Below, one piece after another: positions 35,522-42,940 of a DNA stretch of 64,000 nucleotides. A program made the translations under genes and the position numbers. Each line of letters begins with the position of its first letter. Position 1 is the first letter of the stretch. Origin of the DNA: Sedimenticola_A sp040506425. Lineage in GTDB: Bacteria > Pseudomonadota > Gammaproteobacteria > Chromatiales > Chromatiaceae. The stretch is from contig OZ245051.1 of the NCBI GenBank assembly GCA_965224515.1, forward strand, positions 620,001 through 684,000. Reading direction: 5' to 3'. Under the pieces are notes generated by a model. It was given only the letters and a program-made list of their open reading frames with translations. It had not been told where the DNA came from and did not search any database.

Positions 35522-35622
35522 TCCCTTCGGGCGCGCCATACAGAGAAACCCGCGATGAGCGGTTTTTTTTGTGTGGCAAGTCCGAAGGCCGTGATGAGAA
35601 CCCCGGGGGTTCGACAAGCCGC
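35522..35622 (+). repeat. Direct repeat copy 2: truncated tRNA-Arg 3' end plus terminator
   Basis: Matches 35349-35449 over 101 bp. It carries only the 3' strand of the T arm and acceptor stem (TCCCTTCGGGCGCGCCA), so it cannot make a tRNA. This looks like an attachment-site remnant or tandem duplication. Confidence 0.85.
35546..35570 (+). terminator. Duplicated terminator in repeat copy 2
   Basis: AAACCCGC, GATGA, GCGGTTTTTTTT: same hairpin as the tRNA-Arg terminator with one G to T change at the stem base. Confidence 0.6.
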
Positions 35623-35707
35623 CCCGCTCCCTTGATGTACACATCCCTGGCATGCTCCCGGCTCAAGAGCCTTCTGTCGGTTTGACGCTGATTCAGGGGG
35701 TAACATC

Positions 35708-35848
35708 ATGCGCCTATGCTCGAAACTCTGTCATGATCTATATTTACTGGTACACGACGAATACCAGGTGCATAGCGGAGGAGGCCCGATGGAACTGGCA
35801 TTGGCTTACAGGGAAGTGGCGCACCTGATAACACAGAAGCAGCATTAA
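35708..35848 (+). CDS. Possible 46-aa small protein upstream of the 594-aa unknown gene
   Basis: ATG 35708 follows AGGGGG at 7-8 nt and opens a 46-codon frame: RLCSKLCHDLYLLVHDEYQ, then a GGG stretch, then MELALAYREVAHLITQKQH. A second ATG in the same frame (35789) has a very good GGAGGAGG site, giving an 18-aa peptide. The stop lies 15 bp before the next ORF, so it may be a leader peptide or a small protein. No homology is recognised. Confidence 0.35.
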   Translation: MRLCSKLCHDLYLLVHDEYQVHSGGGPMELALAYREVAHLITQKQH

Positions 35849-35863
35849 GACTGACAGGTCGAC

Positions 35864-37648
35864 ATGGAACCTGAAGAGTTCAAAACAAAATTCCTTCACT
35901 GCTACCTACAGCAGGATATTGGGGGATTGATCGCCGCAACAAGTTCATTCAAGAATGAACCTGGATTTGAGCACCTCCGTATTAAACTGATTGAAAGCAA
36001 TTACCTGGCATCTCACGGGAATACCATCGAAGAGATCGTCCAGGCATTAATCATGGAGACTGAGCACTCCCTGTCGCAACAAGCCGAACCTGATGTCGAC
36101 AACAATTTTTTCGAAGTGGGCGAAAAACTGAAAAAGCACTTTGAGAAAGAGATATCAAACCTCTACCTGGACACCTGGATGCCGAATGACCTCATTCTAA
36201 GCATCAGGGAGAAAGGCAACCCAAACAATAAAATCAAACTGACCGAGTCGATTATCCGCTCCCACAAAAATGAGTATGTCAGGATACGGAAAGGGCTGAA
36301 TGCCCTGATAAAGGCGACCCAGCCATACAGCAGCTTTCCGATCAGCCATAGCAATATGCTCGGAGAACTTCTCAGCAAGCTCTTTACCGAACTCGGTTTC
36401 AATAAGAAATATGTCCTTGCAAGACCCTTCATCCTCCAGATCATACGAATAGGGGAGAGCGATGGAAGGGAGACTCCCATTGACACAGATGAACTTGACG
36501 AAACAGATTTCACTTTCTTCCACCACTATGCCAGTAGTGGCATAGAACCCTCAGTCGCCACAAAGGTGGAACTCCACATTGCCATACACAAACTCTTCAT
36601 ATGCATAGCTAATGAACAACTGCTTGGCGAAAAAATACTTGGCCGATTTCAGACCGAGATTTCAAAGCTCATTTCATATAAAAGTCCTGTCAAACTCCCA
36701 ACAAGACTAAACAGGATATTCCACGACCTGATATTGCAGGTTGATTCAGACCAGTCGACCATAATGAAATACCTTGCCGAGAGCTTTATGGATGAATACG
36801 GCAGGGCTGAGGTCGACATGTTGAGCAGGTATCAACTTATCGAGAACGAACTGCTGTATACCATTGAGTATTTTGAGCGGGTCAAGACAGGACAGCATAG
36901 GGCAAACCCGAAACACGAAGAAAAAGTCATGCTGGCGAGGGAAAAACTTCTGTTTCTTCAGGATGTATTCCCGCTACTGGGACTTAAGCGGGAAGAGCTC
37001 AGCGAGGTCAACAGCACCAGTCTGGAACGATCAGCCTTCGGGGTATCATCGGAAATAACTCCCGCACAACTGACCGAATGGATAAGAATATATTCCATTC
37101 TGTTTTCAAACAGGGACATTGCAATCTATGCCGGACAAGAAATCGACTTTACTGTCATGAGAAATCTCATCTCACACCTTACCACCTACCACCTTGTCCA
37201 CAACATCACATTATTGAGAAACGTCGTCGACAAGAAGATATCGGCACCTGACGAGGAGAAGCGAAAACGGTTCCAGCTATTCAATGAAGCCCTGAAGCTG
37301 AAGCTCGAAGGTTTAATGAGTCCCGGTAAAAAAGAAGACAAGACACTGCTCGATATGATCGATGACCTTGGCTTCATTAAGGACGAGAAAGTCCAGTTTA
37401 TCATTGCTGATACATTCCATGGATTCCAGGTCATCGTTGACTCTTTCAATGCAAGCGCAAATGACTATTTTGTACAGGACCGCGAAAAACTCATGCAGGA
37501 GTCCAGGGGACTCTATAGTGATATCTGCGTGATGTGCATGAAAGGACTTGTTCACAGATCAAAAGAGTCACTTAATGTTAAAGCAGACACCAACGACCAG
37601 CTCCAGCAGGGAAAAACTGGCTGGCTAAGCCGTATTTTCTCCAAGTAA
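35864..37648 (+). CDS. Unknown 594-aa predominantly helical protein
   Basis: A long, clearly coding ORF with no signal peptide or transmembrane segment. Charged amphipathic helices dominate (NFFEVGEKLKKHFEKEI, LIENELLYTIEYFERVK, EEKRKRFQLFNEALKLKLEG). The C terminus QGKTGWLSRIFSK has a small basic/aromatic tail. I recognise no catalytic motif. Base composition is visibly more AT-rich than the neighbouring tRNA, gsp and antiporter genes. With the tRNA-adjacent position and the duplicated tRNA 3' end, this suggests acquisition by transfer. ATG 35864 has only a weak ribosome site, so coupling to the preceding small ORF is possible. Confidence 0.8.
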   Translation: MEPEEFKTKFLHCYLQQDIGGLIAATSSFKNEPGFEHLRIKLIESNYLASHGNTIEEIVQALIMETEHSLSQQAEPDVDNNFFEVGEKLKKHFEKEISNLYLDTWMPNDLILSIREKGNPNNKIKLTESIIRSHKNEYVRIRKGLNALIKATQPYSSFPISHSNMLGELLSKLFTELGFNKKYVLARPFILQIIRIGESDGRETPIDTDELDETDFTFFHHYASSGIEPSVATKVELHIAIHKLFICIANEQLLGEKILGRFQTEISKLISYKSPVKLPTRLNRIFHDLILQVDSDQSTIMKYLAESFMDEYGRAEVDMLSRYQLIENELLYTIEYFERVKTGQHRANPKHEEKVMLAREKLLFLQDVFPLLGLKREELSEVNSTSLERSAFGVSSEITPAQLTEWIRIYSILFSNRDIAIYAGQEIDFTVMRNLISHLTTYHLVHNITLLRNVVDKKISAPDEEKRKRFQLFNEALKLKLEGLMSPGKKEDKTLLDMIDDLGFIKDEKVQFIIADTFHGFQVIVDSFNASANDYFVQDREKLMQESRGLYSDICVMCMKGLVHRSKESLNVKADTNDQLQQGKTGWLSRIFSK

Positions 37649-37840
37649 CAACTTCCTGTTACAGCACGCCCCACACTCTTCAACAGCCCGACCGCACCAG
37701 TTAAATCTCCATTCCTGATTTTCAGGCAAGTCTGAAATAATTCAACACTCCACTGGGTCTTATTCAGCAAGTACAGACAAAACGTACTTCCCATAAAGAC
37801 TTTGAACAGTCAGCACGAATAAACACTCTGGAGAATAGAC

Positions 37841-38179
37841 ATGAAAAACCTGGCACTCGCAATGATCATCGGTTCACTCGTAGCCACTCCCGTACTTGCA
37901 GACACCAACTCAGAAACTGATGCAGTCTACAAGATCAGAAAATCCGGTGACTCCGGCATCAAGGCTTCGCCAAAATCCATGGGGAAAGCTGAAGTTCAGA
38001 ATACTGAACATGATACCGATTCGATTTACCAGATCAGAAAATCAGGTACCGTCAAAGTTGTCTTCACCGACACCCAGGGCAACGAACAGGTACTCCACAT
38101 GGAATCAATAGGCGCGGGTGATGACACCGAACATGGTACCGATGCCGTATACAAGATCAGAAAATCCGGCAAGTTCTGA
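37841..38179 (+). CDS. Exported 112-aa protein with three TDxxYxIRKSG repeats
   Basis: A signal peptide (KNLALAMIIGSLVATPVLA, cleavage after residue 20) is followed by about 92 mature residues. Three near-identical 11-residue repeats occur: TDAVYKIRKSG (26-36), TDSIYQIRKSG (59-69) and TDAVYKIRKSG (100-110, two residues before the end). The second and third are preceded by TEHDTD/TEHGTD, giving a 14-15 residue unit. Between repeats 2 and 3 lies a beta-like segment (VKVVFTDTQGNEQVLHM). No Cys is present. I know no family for it. GGAG lies about 9 nt before the ATG, and a strong terminator follows, so it is probably monocistronic. Confidence 0.8.
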   Translation: MKNLALAMIIGSLVATPVLADTNSETDAVYKIRKSGDSGIKASPKSMGKAEVQNTEHDTDSIYQIRKSGTVKVVFTDTQGNEQVLHMESIGAGDDTEHGTDAVYKIRKSGKF

Positions 38180-38188
38180 TCGACCGTG

Positions 38189-38224
38189 AAGGCCGCGCAG
38201 CATCATCTGCGCGGCTTTTCTTTA
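38189..38224 (+). terminator. Terminator of the repeat-protein gene
   Basis: GCCGCGCAG, loop CATCAT, CTGCGCGGC then TTTTCTTTATT: a 9-bp GC-rich stem with a T-rich tail 12 bp after the stop. Confidence 0.85.
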
Positions 38225-38252
38225 TTATGCCCTTCTATAAGGGAGAGAGAAG

Positions 38253-39752
38253 ATGGCCTATAAAATTCCACTGCTATTGACTGCAACCGGCATCGCACTG
38301 GCAGGATGCAACAGCATGATGTCTCATGACAGGCAGACAGGCTTTACTGATGCCACCTCGGCAGCCAACCTGGCAACAAACATTGCACGTGGTGCCGGCT
38401 GGGCAGACTACAACAATGATGGATGCGTAGACCTCCTGGTCACCCAGCTTGAAACCACATCTCTATTTGAAAACCAATGCAACGGCAGCTTCAAGGACGT
38501 ATCCGTGACCTCCGGACTTTCAAGCCACTCTGACGGTCTTGGCGTAGCCTGGGCAGACTATAACAGTGACGGCCACGTGGATGTCTATATCGCCAATAAT
38601 GCCGGCCCAAACTACCTGTTCAGAAACAACGGCAACGGCACTTTCAGCGACATCGCAAAATCGGCCGGCGTCGATAATCCCTATGCCAGCATGAGCTCTG
38701 CCTGGGGCGACTATGATCACGACGGCGACCTCGACCTGTTTGTCGCCAACCGCTTCCCCATAAAGCCCGACACAAAGACACCCGACAGCCTCTACCGCAA
38801 TAACGGCAACGGGACATTCACCGATGTGGCCGGCAAGCACGGGCTGAACGGCAATGAGCGCAAGACTTTCAGTGGCACATGGTTCGACTACGACAGTAAT
38901 GGAACGCTTGATCTCTACCTGGCCGTAGACTTCGTAGACGACATACTTTTAAGCAATGATGGAAAAGGAAACTTTACCGACGTATCAGAACGGGCCGGCA
39001 TATCAGGGCCTGCACATGCCATGGGCCTGGCTGTTGGGGATCTGAACAACGACGGCTGTCATGACCTAATTTCCACCAACAACACCCGCGGCACAGATGC
39101 AGAACACGGTCCGACCACCCTCTACGTCAACAACTGCAACGGCACCTTCAGCGACATGACTTCCAGTTGGGGAATTGCAGACCGCGAAACCGTTGACTGG
39201 GGTGTTGGCTTCATCGACTGGGATAATGACGGAGACGAAGACGTTGCCATCGTTTCCGGCGGCATGCTGAAGGGCGGCGAGAAAGAGACCAACATTCTCT
39301 ATGAAAACCGTAACGGAAAACTGATTGACATCACTTCACGTGCAGGTGCGCAGGTCAATGGCGCTGCTTTTGGTTCAGCCTGGGCTGACTATGACAACGA
39401 TGGCGACCTGGACTGGTTTATTGCAAACTCAAAGAAGCCAAGCGTACTGCTTGAAAATCACGGCACCAATGGCAATAACTTTCTTAAGGTTCAACTTCAG
39501 GGGTCAGCAGCCAACCGTTCAGCCGTCGGGGCAAGGGTTATCATAAACAGCAACGGGAAAACCCAGGTTCGCACAATCCAGGCTGGAAAAGGGTTCGGCT
39601 CATCCGAAGAACTGATGGCCCATTTCGGCCTGGGTTCAGCAAACCAGGTGGACAGCCTCCAGGTGCACTGGCCCGACGGCCAGGTAACCAGGCTCAACAA
39701 CCTGAAACTGAAAGCCAACCAGACAGTCAGCGTGCAGAAAGAGGAGAGCTGA
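38253..39752 (+). CDS. VCBS/FG-GAP repeat lipoprotein with ASPIC/UnbV domain (CRTAC1-like)
   Basis: A 499-aa lipoprotein: the signal ends in the lipobox ALAGC with Cys 19. Seven VCBS-type blade repeats each carry a calcium-binding loop (ADYNNDGCVD, ADYNSDGHVD, GDYDHDGDLD, FDYDSNGTLD, GDLNNDGCHD, IDWDNDGDED, ADYDNDGDLD), forming a probable beta propeller. The C-terminal about 90 residues (NNFLKVQLQGSAANRSAVGA, HFGLGSANQVDSLQVHWPDG) are an ASPIC/UnbV domain. Such proteins are surface or extracellular; ligands are generally unknown. It sits directly upstream of the gsp operon, so it might be a type II secretion cargo, which is inference. Confidence 0.9.
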   Translation: MAYKIPLLLTATGIALAGCNSMMSHDRQTGFTDATSAANLATNIARGAGWADYNNDGCVDLLVTQLETTSLFENQCNGSFKDVSVTSGLSSHSDGLGVAWADYNSDGHVDVYIANNAGPNYLFRNNGNGTFSDIAKSAGVDNPYASMSSAWGDYDHDGDLDLFVANRFPIKPDTKTPDSLYRNNGNGTFTDVAGKHGLNGNERKTFSGTWFDYDSNGTLDLYLAVDFVDDILLSNDGKGNFTDVSERAGISGPAHAMGLAVGDLNNDGCHDLISTNNTRGTDAEHGPTTLYVNNCNGTFSDMTSSWGIADRETVDWGVGFIDWDNDGDEDVAIVSGGMLKGGEKETNILYENRNGKLIDITSRAGAQVNGAAFGSAWADYDNDGDLDWFIANSKKPSVLLENHGTNGNNFLKVQLQGSAANRSAVGARVIINSNGKTQVRTIQAGKGFGSSEELMAHFGLGSANQVDSLQVHWPDGQVTRLNNLKLKANQTVSVQKEES

Positions 39753-40070
39753 GATACCAGCCTTGTGGGGCTCGGACACCAGTCCGGGCCCGGGCGTCAC
39801 TCCTGACATAAACAGTATTCCCCCCCGACTGCAGCCCATCCGTGGCGCACTACAGCCGCAAAACTTGAATCACACCAATATTCTTACCTTTAGTTATATA
39901 AACGAAGAGATCTGCGTTGGCTCACATCGCCATGAAAAGAACACAATGTGACGCCCTCCACACAAGCTGAAAATACGCATCACAAAACCCGACACAACAG
40001 GAAGTTAAATAGTCTGATTCCTCTTACACTAGTCTCAACTCGACTGTTGGATTTTTTGTGGAACGGGAAC
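39753..40070. other. 318-bp intergenic region before the gsp operon
   Basis: No gene is called. The first part is GC-rich with a TCCGGGCCCGGG palindrome near 39784-39795. The rest (39860-40060) is AT-rich and should hold the gsp promoter; TTATATAAA near 39894 is a candidate -10 area, but I cannot place a convincing -35. GGAACGGGAAC precedes the gspG ATG. Confidence 0.5.
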
Positions 40071-40526
40071 ATGAACTACACAAGCAGTAAAAAAGAACTT
40101 ACCGGTCAAAGAAAAAACACCGGGTTCACACTGATTGAAATTATGGTGGTGGTAGTGATTCTCGGCATTCTTGCCGCGGTGGTGGTACCCAAAATCATGG
40201 ACCGCCCCGAGAAGGCACGTATCACCAAGGCCCAGCACGACATCCGGGCCCTGATGAATGCACTGGATCTCTACAAGCTTGATAATTTCATCTACCCATC
40301 AACAGATCAGGGCCTTGACGCCCTGGTCAGCAAACCCTCCGGCTCAGATCTCCCGAACTGGAAGCAGGGTGGCTATCTCGACAAGATGCCCAAGGACCCC
40401 TGGGGACGCAATTACCAGTTTCTGAGTCCCGGTGTGCAGGCCGACATTGATATCTACTCCCTCGGCGCAGACGGTCAACCAGGAGGGGAAGGGGCCAATG
40501 GGGACATTGGCAACTGGAACATCTGA
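40071..40526 (+). CDS. gspG: Type II secretion major pseudopilin GspG
   Basis: A 151-aa prepilin with leader ending NTG and mature start FTLIEIMVVVVILGILAAVV (Glu5 present). The C-terminal calcium-site region PKDPWGRNYQFLSPG and DIYSLGADGQPGGEG is diagnostic of GspG. ATG 40071 fits the short basic leader; an open frame extends to 39948 but without support. It is first gene of the operon, 10 bp before gspH. Confidence 0.96.
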   Translation: MNYTSSKKELTGQRKNTGFTLIEIMVVVVILGILAAVVVPKIMDRPEKARITKAQHDIRALMNALDLYKLDNFIYPSTDQGLDALVSKPSGSDLPNWKQGGYLDKMPKDPWGRNYQFLSPGVQADIDIYSLGADGQPGGEGANGDIGNWNI

Positions 40527-40536
40527 CGGACCTGAG

Positions 40537-41031
40537 ATGAAACGCTCCAACGGTCAACAGGGGTTCACCCTGCTCGAACTGCTGGTGGTTATCGTCGTTA
40601 TGGGTGTGCTGCTGTCCATGGCTGCCATCTCCATGCCTGGGGACAGGCGCCACGACCTGGTCCGCGACGAGGCAAGGAGACTCAAAGCACTGTTCAGCCT
40701 GGCCCGAAACGAAGCACAGCTGGAGGGCCGGGAACTCGGAATAGTGATTAATACTGGAGGCTATCACTTTGTAAAACTTGAGGAGGAAAAGTGGCAGCCG
40801 ATCAAGGCATCTACACCTTTCAGGGCCAGATCCATGCCCCATGACATGGAGATCGACGTCACACCCACCGAAAGTCAAAACACACAACAGGACGCGGTAA
40901 AAGGCCCTGTCCTGGTGTTCTGGTCATCCGGCGAAGTGACCCCGTTCGAGCTCACCGTCAGCATTCGGGATGTGGCCGGCTATACCCTCTCGGGAGATGC
41001 CATCGGGAGGTTTGCCATCAATGGCTCGTAA
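40537..41031 (+). CDS. gspH: Type II secretion minor pseudopilin GspH
   Basis: A 164-aa prepilin: KRSNGQQG then FTLLELLVVIVVMGVLLSMA with Glu5. The body contains RDEARRLKALFSLARNEAQL and REIGI-like beta strands (RELGIVINTGGYHFV), and a conserved FWSSGEVTPFEL near the end, typical of GspH. It overlaps gspI by 11 bp. Confidence 0.93.
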   Translation: MKRSNGQQGFTLLELLVVIVVMGVLLSMAAISMPGDRRHDLVRDEARRLKALFSLARNEAQLEGRELGIVINTGGYHFVKLEEEKWQPIKASTPFRARSMPHDMEIDVTPTESQNTQQDAVKGPVLVFWSSGEVTPFELTVSIRDVAGYTLSGDAIGRFAINGS

Positions 41032-41389
41032 AGAAATGGGCTTCACCCTGATGGAGATCCTGGTCGCCCTTGCCGTGGTTGCCATATCCCTTGCAGCGGC
41101 AGTGCGACTGGCCGGCCATAAAGTAGAGGGCACAACAACCCTCAGGGATAAAACCCTGACCCACTGGGTCGGCATGAACCTGCTTATGAGCGCAAGGATC
41201 AATTCCGGACAAACCGTCGCTGAAAACTCCGGCAGCACAGCGATGGGGGGGCATGAATGGCCCTGGGAGAGAGAGATCAACGAGACAGAGGACTCCGCCG
41301 TAAAGCGAATGGAAGTACGGGTTGGCGGTGAACAGACACTGGCCAGGCTGACGGGATACATCCTGCATGACGACACGGTGAAACAGTGA
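41021..41389 (+). CDS. gspI: Type II secretion minor pseudopilin GspI
   Basis: A 122-aa prepilin: ARKEMG then FTLMEILVALAVVAISLAAA (Glu5 present). THWVGMNLLMSARI corresponds to the conserved WxAxNxLA region of GspI. Part of the pseudopilus tip complex with GspJ and GspK. It overlaps gspJ by 4 bp. Confidence 0.93.
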   Translation: MARKEMGFTLMEILVALAVVAISLAAAVRLAGHKVEGTTTLRDKTLTHWVGMNLLMSARINSGQTVAENSGSTAMGGHEWPWEREINETEDSAVKRMEVRVGGEQTLARLTGYILHDDTVKQ

Positions 41390-42012
41390 GGAAATCATCC
41401 AAAGGATTCACCCTTATGGAGCTGACCGTTGCGATGGCGATCTTTGCAACATTCTCCGTGGTCGCCTACGGCTCTCTACGCTCGGTGATCGATACCAAGC
41501 AGGGAAGCGATCAGCTCTCCTCGCGCATGGACGAACTGAGAGTTGCGGTAATGCTAATGGAAAGAGATTTGAGTCAGGCCGTGAACCGCCCCGTCAGGGA
41601 TAAGCTCGGTGATACCGAGAGTGCCTTTGTCGCGGACAGTACCACAGGTATCCGCTTTACCCGGGGCGGCTGGAGCAACCCCCAGGGCCTGCCTCGCAGC
41701 AGCCTGCGACGGACCGGCTACCGCCTGGAGGACGAACAACTGATACGCAATAGCTGGCGGGCACTGGATCAGGCCGTGTCCGGAGAGGCAGATGATATGC
41801 CCCTGCTGAGCGAAGTGGAGAACCTGACATTCCGTTACCTGGACGACCGTGATCAGTGGATCGAAAACTGGCCCCCGGCTGAAGAGGAACAGAAGGAGAC
41901 CGCCCTACCCAATGCAGTGGAGATCATCCTGGGCATAAAGGGCATGGGTGAGATCAGGCGACTGGTGCAGTTACCTGGAACCTATCGAGGCGAGACCAAG
42001 AATGAAGAGTGA
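41386..42012 (+). CDS. gspJ: Type II secretion minor pseudopilin GspJ
   Basis: A 208-aa prepilin starting at GTG 41386 (RKSSKG then FTLMELTVAMAIFATFSVVA). The family blocks RMDELRVAVMLMERDLSQAV, FTRGGWSNPQGLPRSSLRR and LTFRYLDDRDQW are clear. GTG is the only start consistent with the short leader and the 4-bp overlap with gspI. It overlaps gspK by 11 bp. Confidence 0.94.
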   Translation: MRKSSKGFTLMELTVAMAIFATFSVVAYGSLRSVIDTKQGSDQLSSRMDELRVAVMLMERDLSQAVNRPVRDKLGDTESAFVADSTTGIRFTRGGWSNPQGLPRSSLRRTGYRLEDEQLIRNSWRALDQAVSGEADDMPLLSEVENLTFRYLDDRDQWIENWPPAEEEQKETALPNAVEIILGIKGMGEIRRLVQLPGTYRGETKNEE

Positions 42013-42940
42013 TCTCTCAAAGCCGGCTCGACAGCAGGGGGTGGCGCTGCTCACCGCCATGTTGATCGCCTCTGTGGCCACCATTCTGGCTGTGCAGATG
42101 ATGAGCTCGCAACAACACTCAATCCGCCATACCAGCACCCTGCTCTACCAGGACCAGGCCTACCTCTATGCCCTCGGCGTGGAGGATTGGGCAAGCGGCG
42201 TATTGAGCACCGATATCAAGGCGAACCAGCATGACGGAAATGGTGACAGCTGGACAAAGGCCCTGCCCAAGACGGGGGTAACCGGTGGTTTTGTCGAAGG
42301 AACTATTGAGGATATGCAGGGCCGCTTCAACATCAATAACCTGGTAATTGAAGGAGAGCATGTTCCCGAAGCGGTTGAGCAGTTCAAACGGTTGCTGGTT
42401 TTTCTGAAACTCGATGAGTCCGTCGCCCAGGCGGTAACCGACTGGCTGGACGCCGACATGGAGCCCCAGTTCCCAAATGGGGCGGAAGATGATCACTACA
42501 GCCGGCTCAGCCCACCCTACCGGAGTGCAAACCGGCCGATGTCCGACATCAGCGAACTGCGACTGGTAAAGGGCGTGGACGATAAAATGTACAAGACCCT
42601 GCAACCCCACATAGCGGCACTGCCTGAACAGACCCCTGTCAACATCAACTCAGCAAGCGTGGCAGTACTGATGAGTCTTGGTGAGAACCTCAACGAAGAG
42701 AGCATTAAGGTTTTCGCCAAGGAGACAAAGGAGACCCCAATCACATCCCTTGAGGAGCTTGAAGATGACCCGCTGTTCGAGGAGGTCGACACAGAGGAGG
42801 AGACCATCGGCATCAGCAGCGCCTTCTTCCGCTCCAGCGCCAGGGTCAGCGTGGCAGAGAGCAGACTGCATCTGCAGAGCCTGCTCCACCGCGTCAAGGA
42901 GAAGCCCATCAGCGTTCTTTCCAGGAGCCGGGGAGCATGA
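42002..42940 (+). CDS. gspK: Type II secretion pseudopilin GspK
   Basis: A 312-aa protein with leader KSDLSKPARQQG and hydrophobic start VALLTAMLIASVATILAVQM, lacking Glu5 as is usual for GspK. It carries EDMQGRFNINNLV, VTDWLDADMEPQFPNGAEDD and the helix-hairpin region TPVNINSASVAVLMSLGE typical of the family. It caps the pseudopilus with GspI/J. It overlaps gspL by 4 bp. Confidence 0.95.
   Translation: MKSDLSKPARQQGVALLTAMLIASVATILAVQMMSSQQHSIRHTSTLLYQDQAYLYALGVEDWASGVLSTDIKANQHDGNGDSWTKALPKTGVTGGFVEGTIEDMQGRFNINNLVIEGEHVPEAVEQFKRLLVFLKLDESVAQAVTDWLDADMEPQFPNGAEDDHYSRLSPPYRSANRPMSDISELRLVKGVDDKMYKTLQPHIAALPEQTPVNINSASVAVLMSLGENLNEESIKVFAKETKETPITSLEELEDDPLFEEVDTEEETIGISSAFFRSSARVSVAESRLHLQSLLHRVKEKPISVLSRSRGA

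Larger units (their letters stand above)
35366..35707. other. Gene-free repeat-rich stretch after tRNA-Arg
   Basis: About 340 bp holding the two 101-bp repeats, a GC-rich 72-bp spacer (35450-35521), the duplicated terminator and a degenerate CATCC palindrome near 35634-35655. Open frames on the minus strand here read like the spurious peptides often predicted from reverse-strand tRNA genes, so I call no gene. Confidence 0.7.

Noticed and set aside
35215..35709. Several long minus-strand frames encoding peptides such as RPKGFEPLASASGG
   Set aside because: They run antisense through tRNA-Arg and its repeats. Peptides of this type are well-known spurious predictions around reverse-strand tRNA genes, and the frames carry no ribosome site or conserved start.
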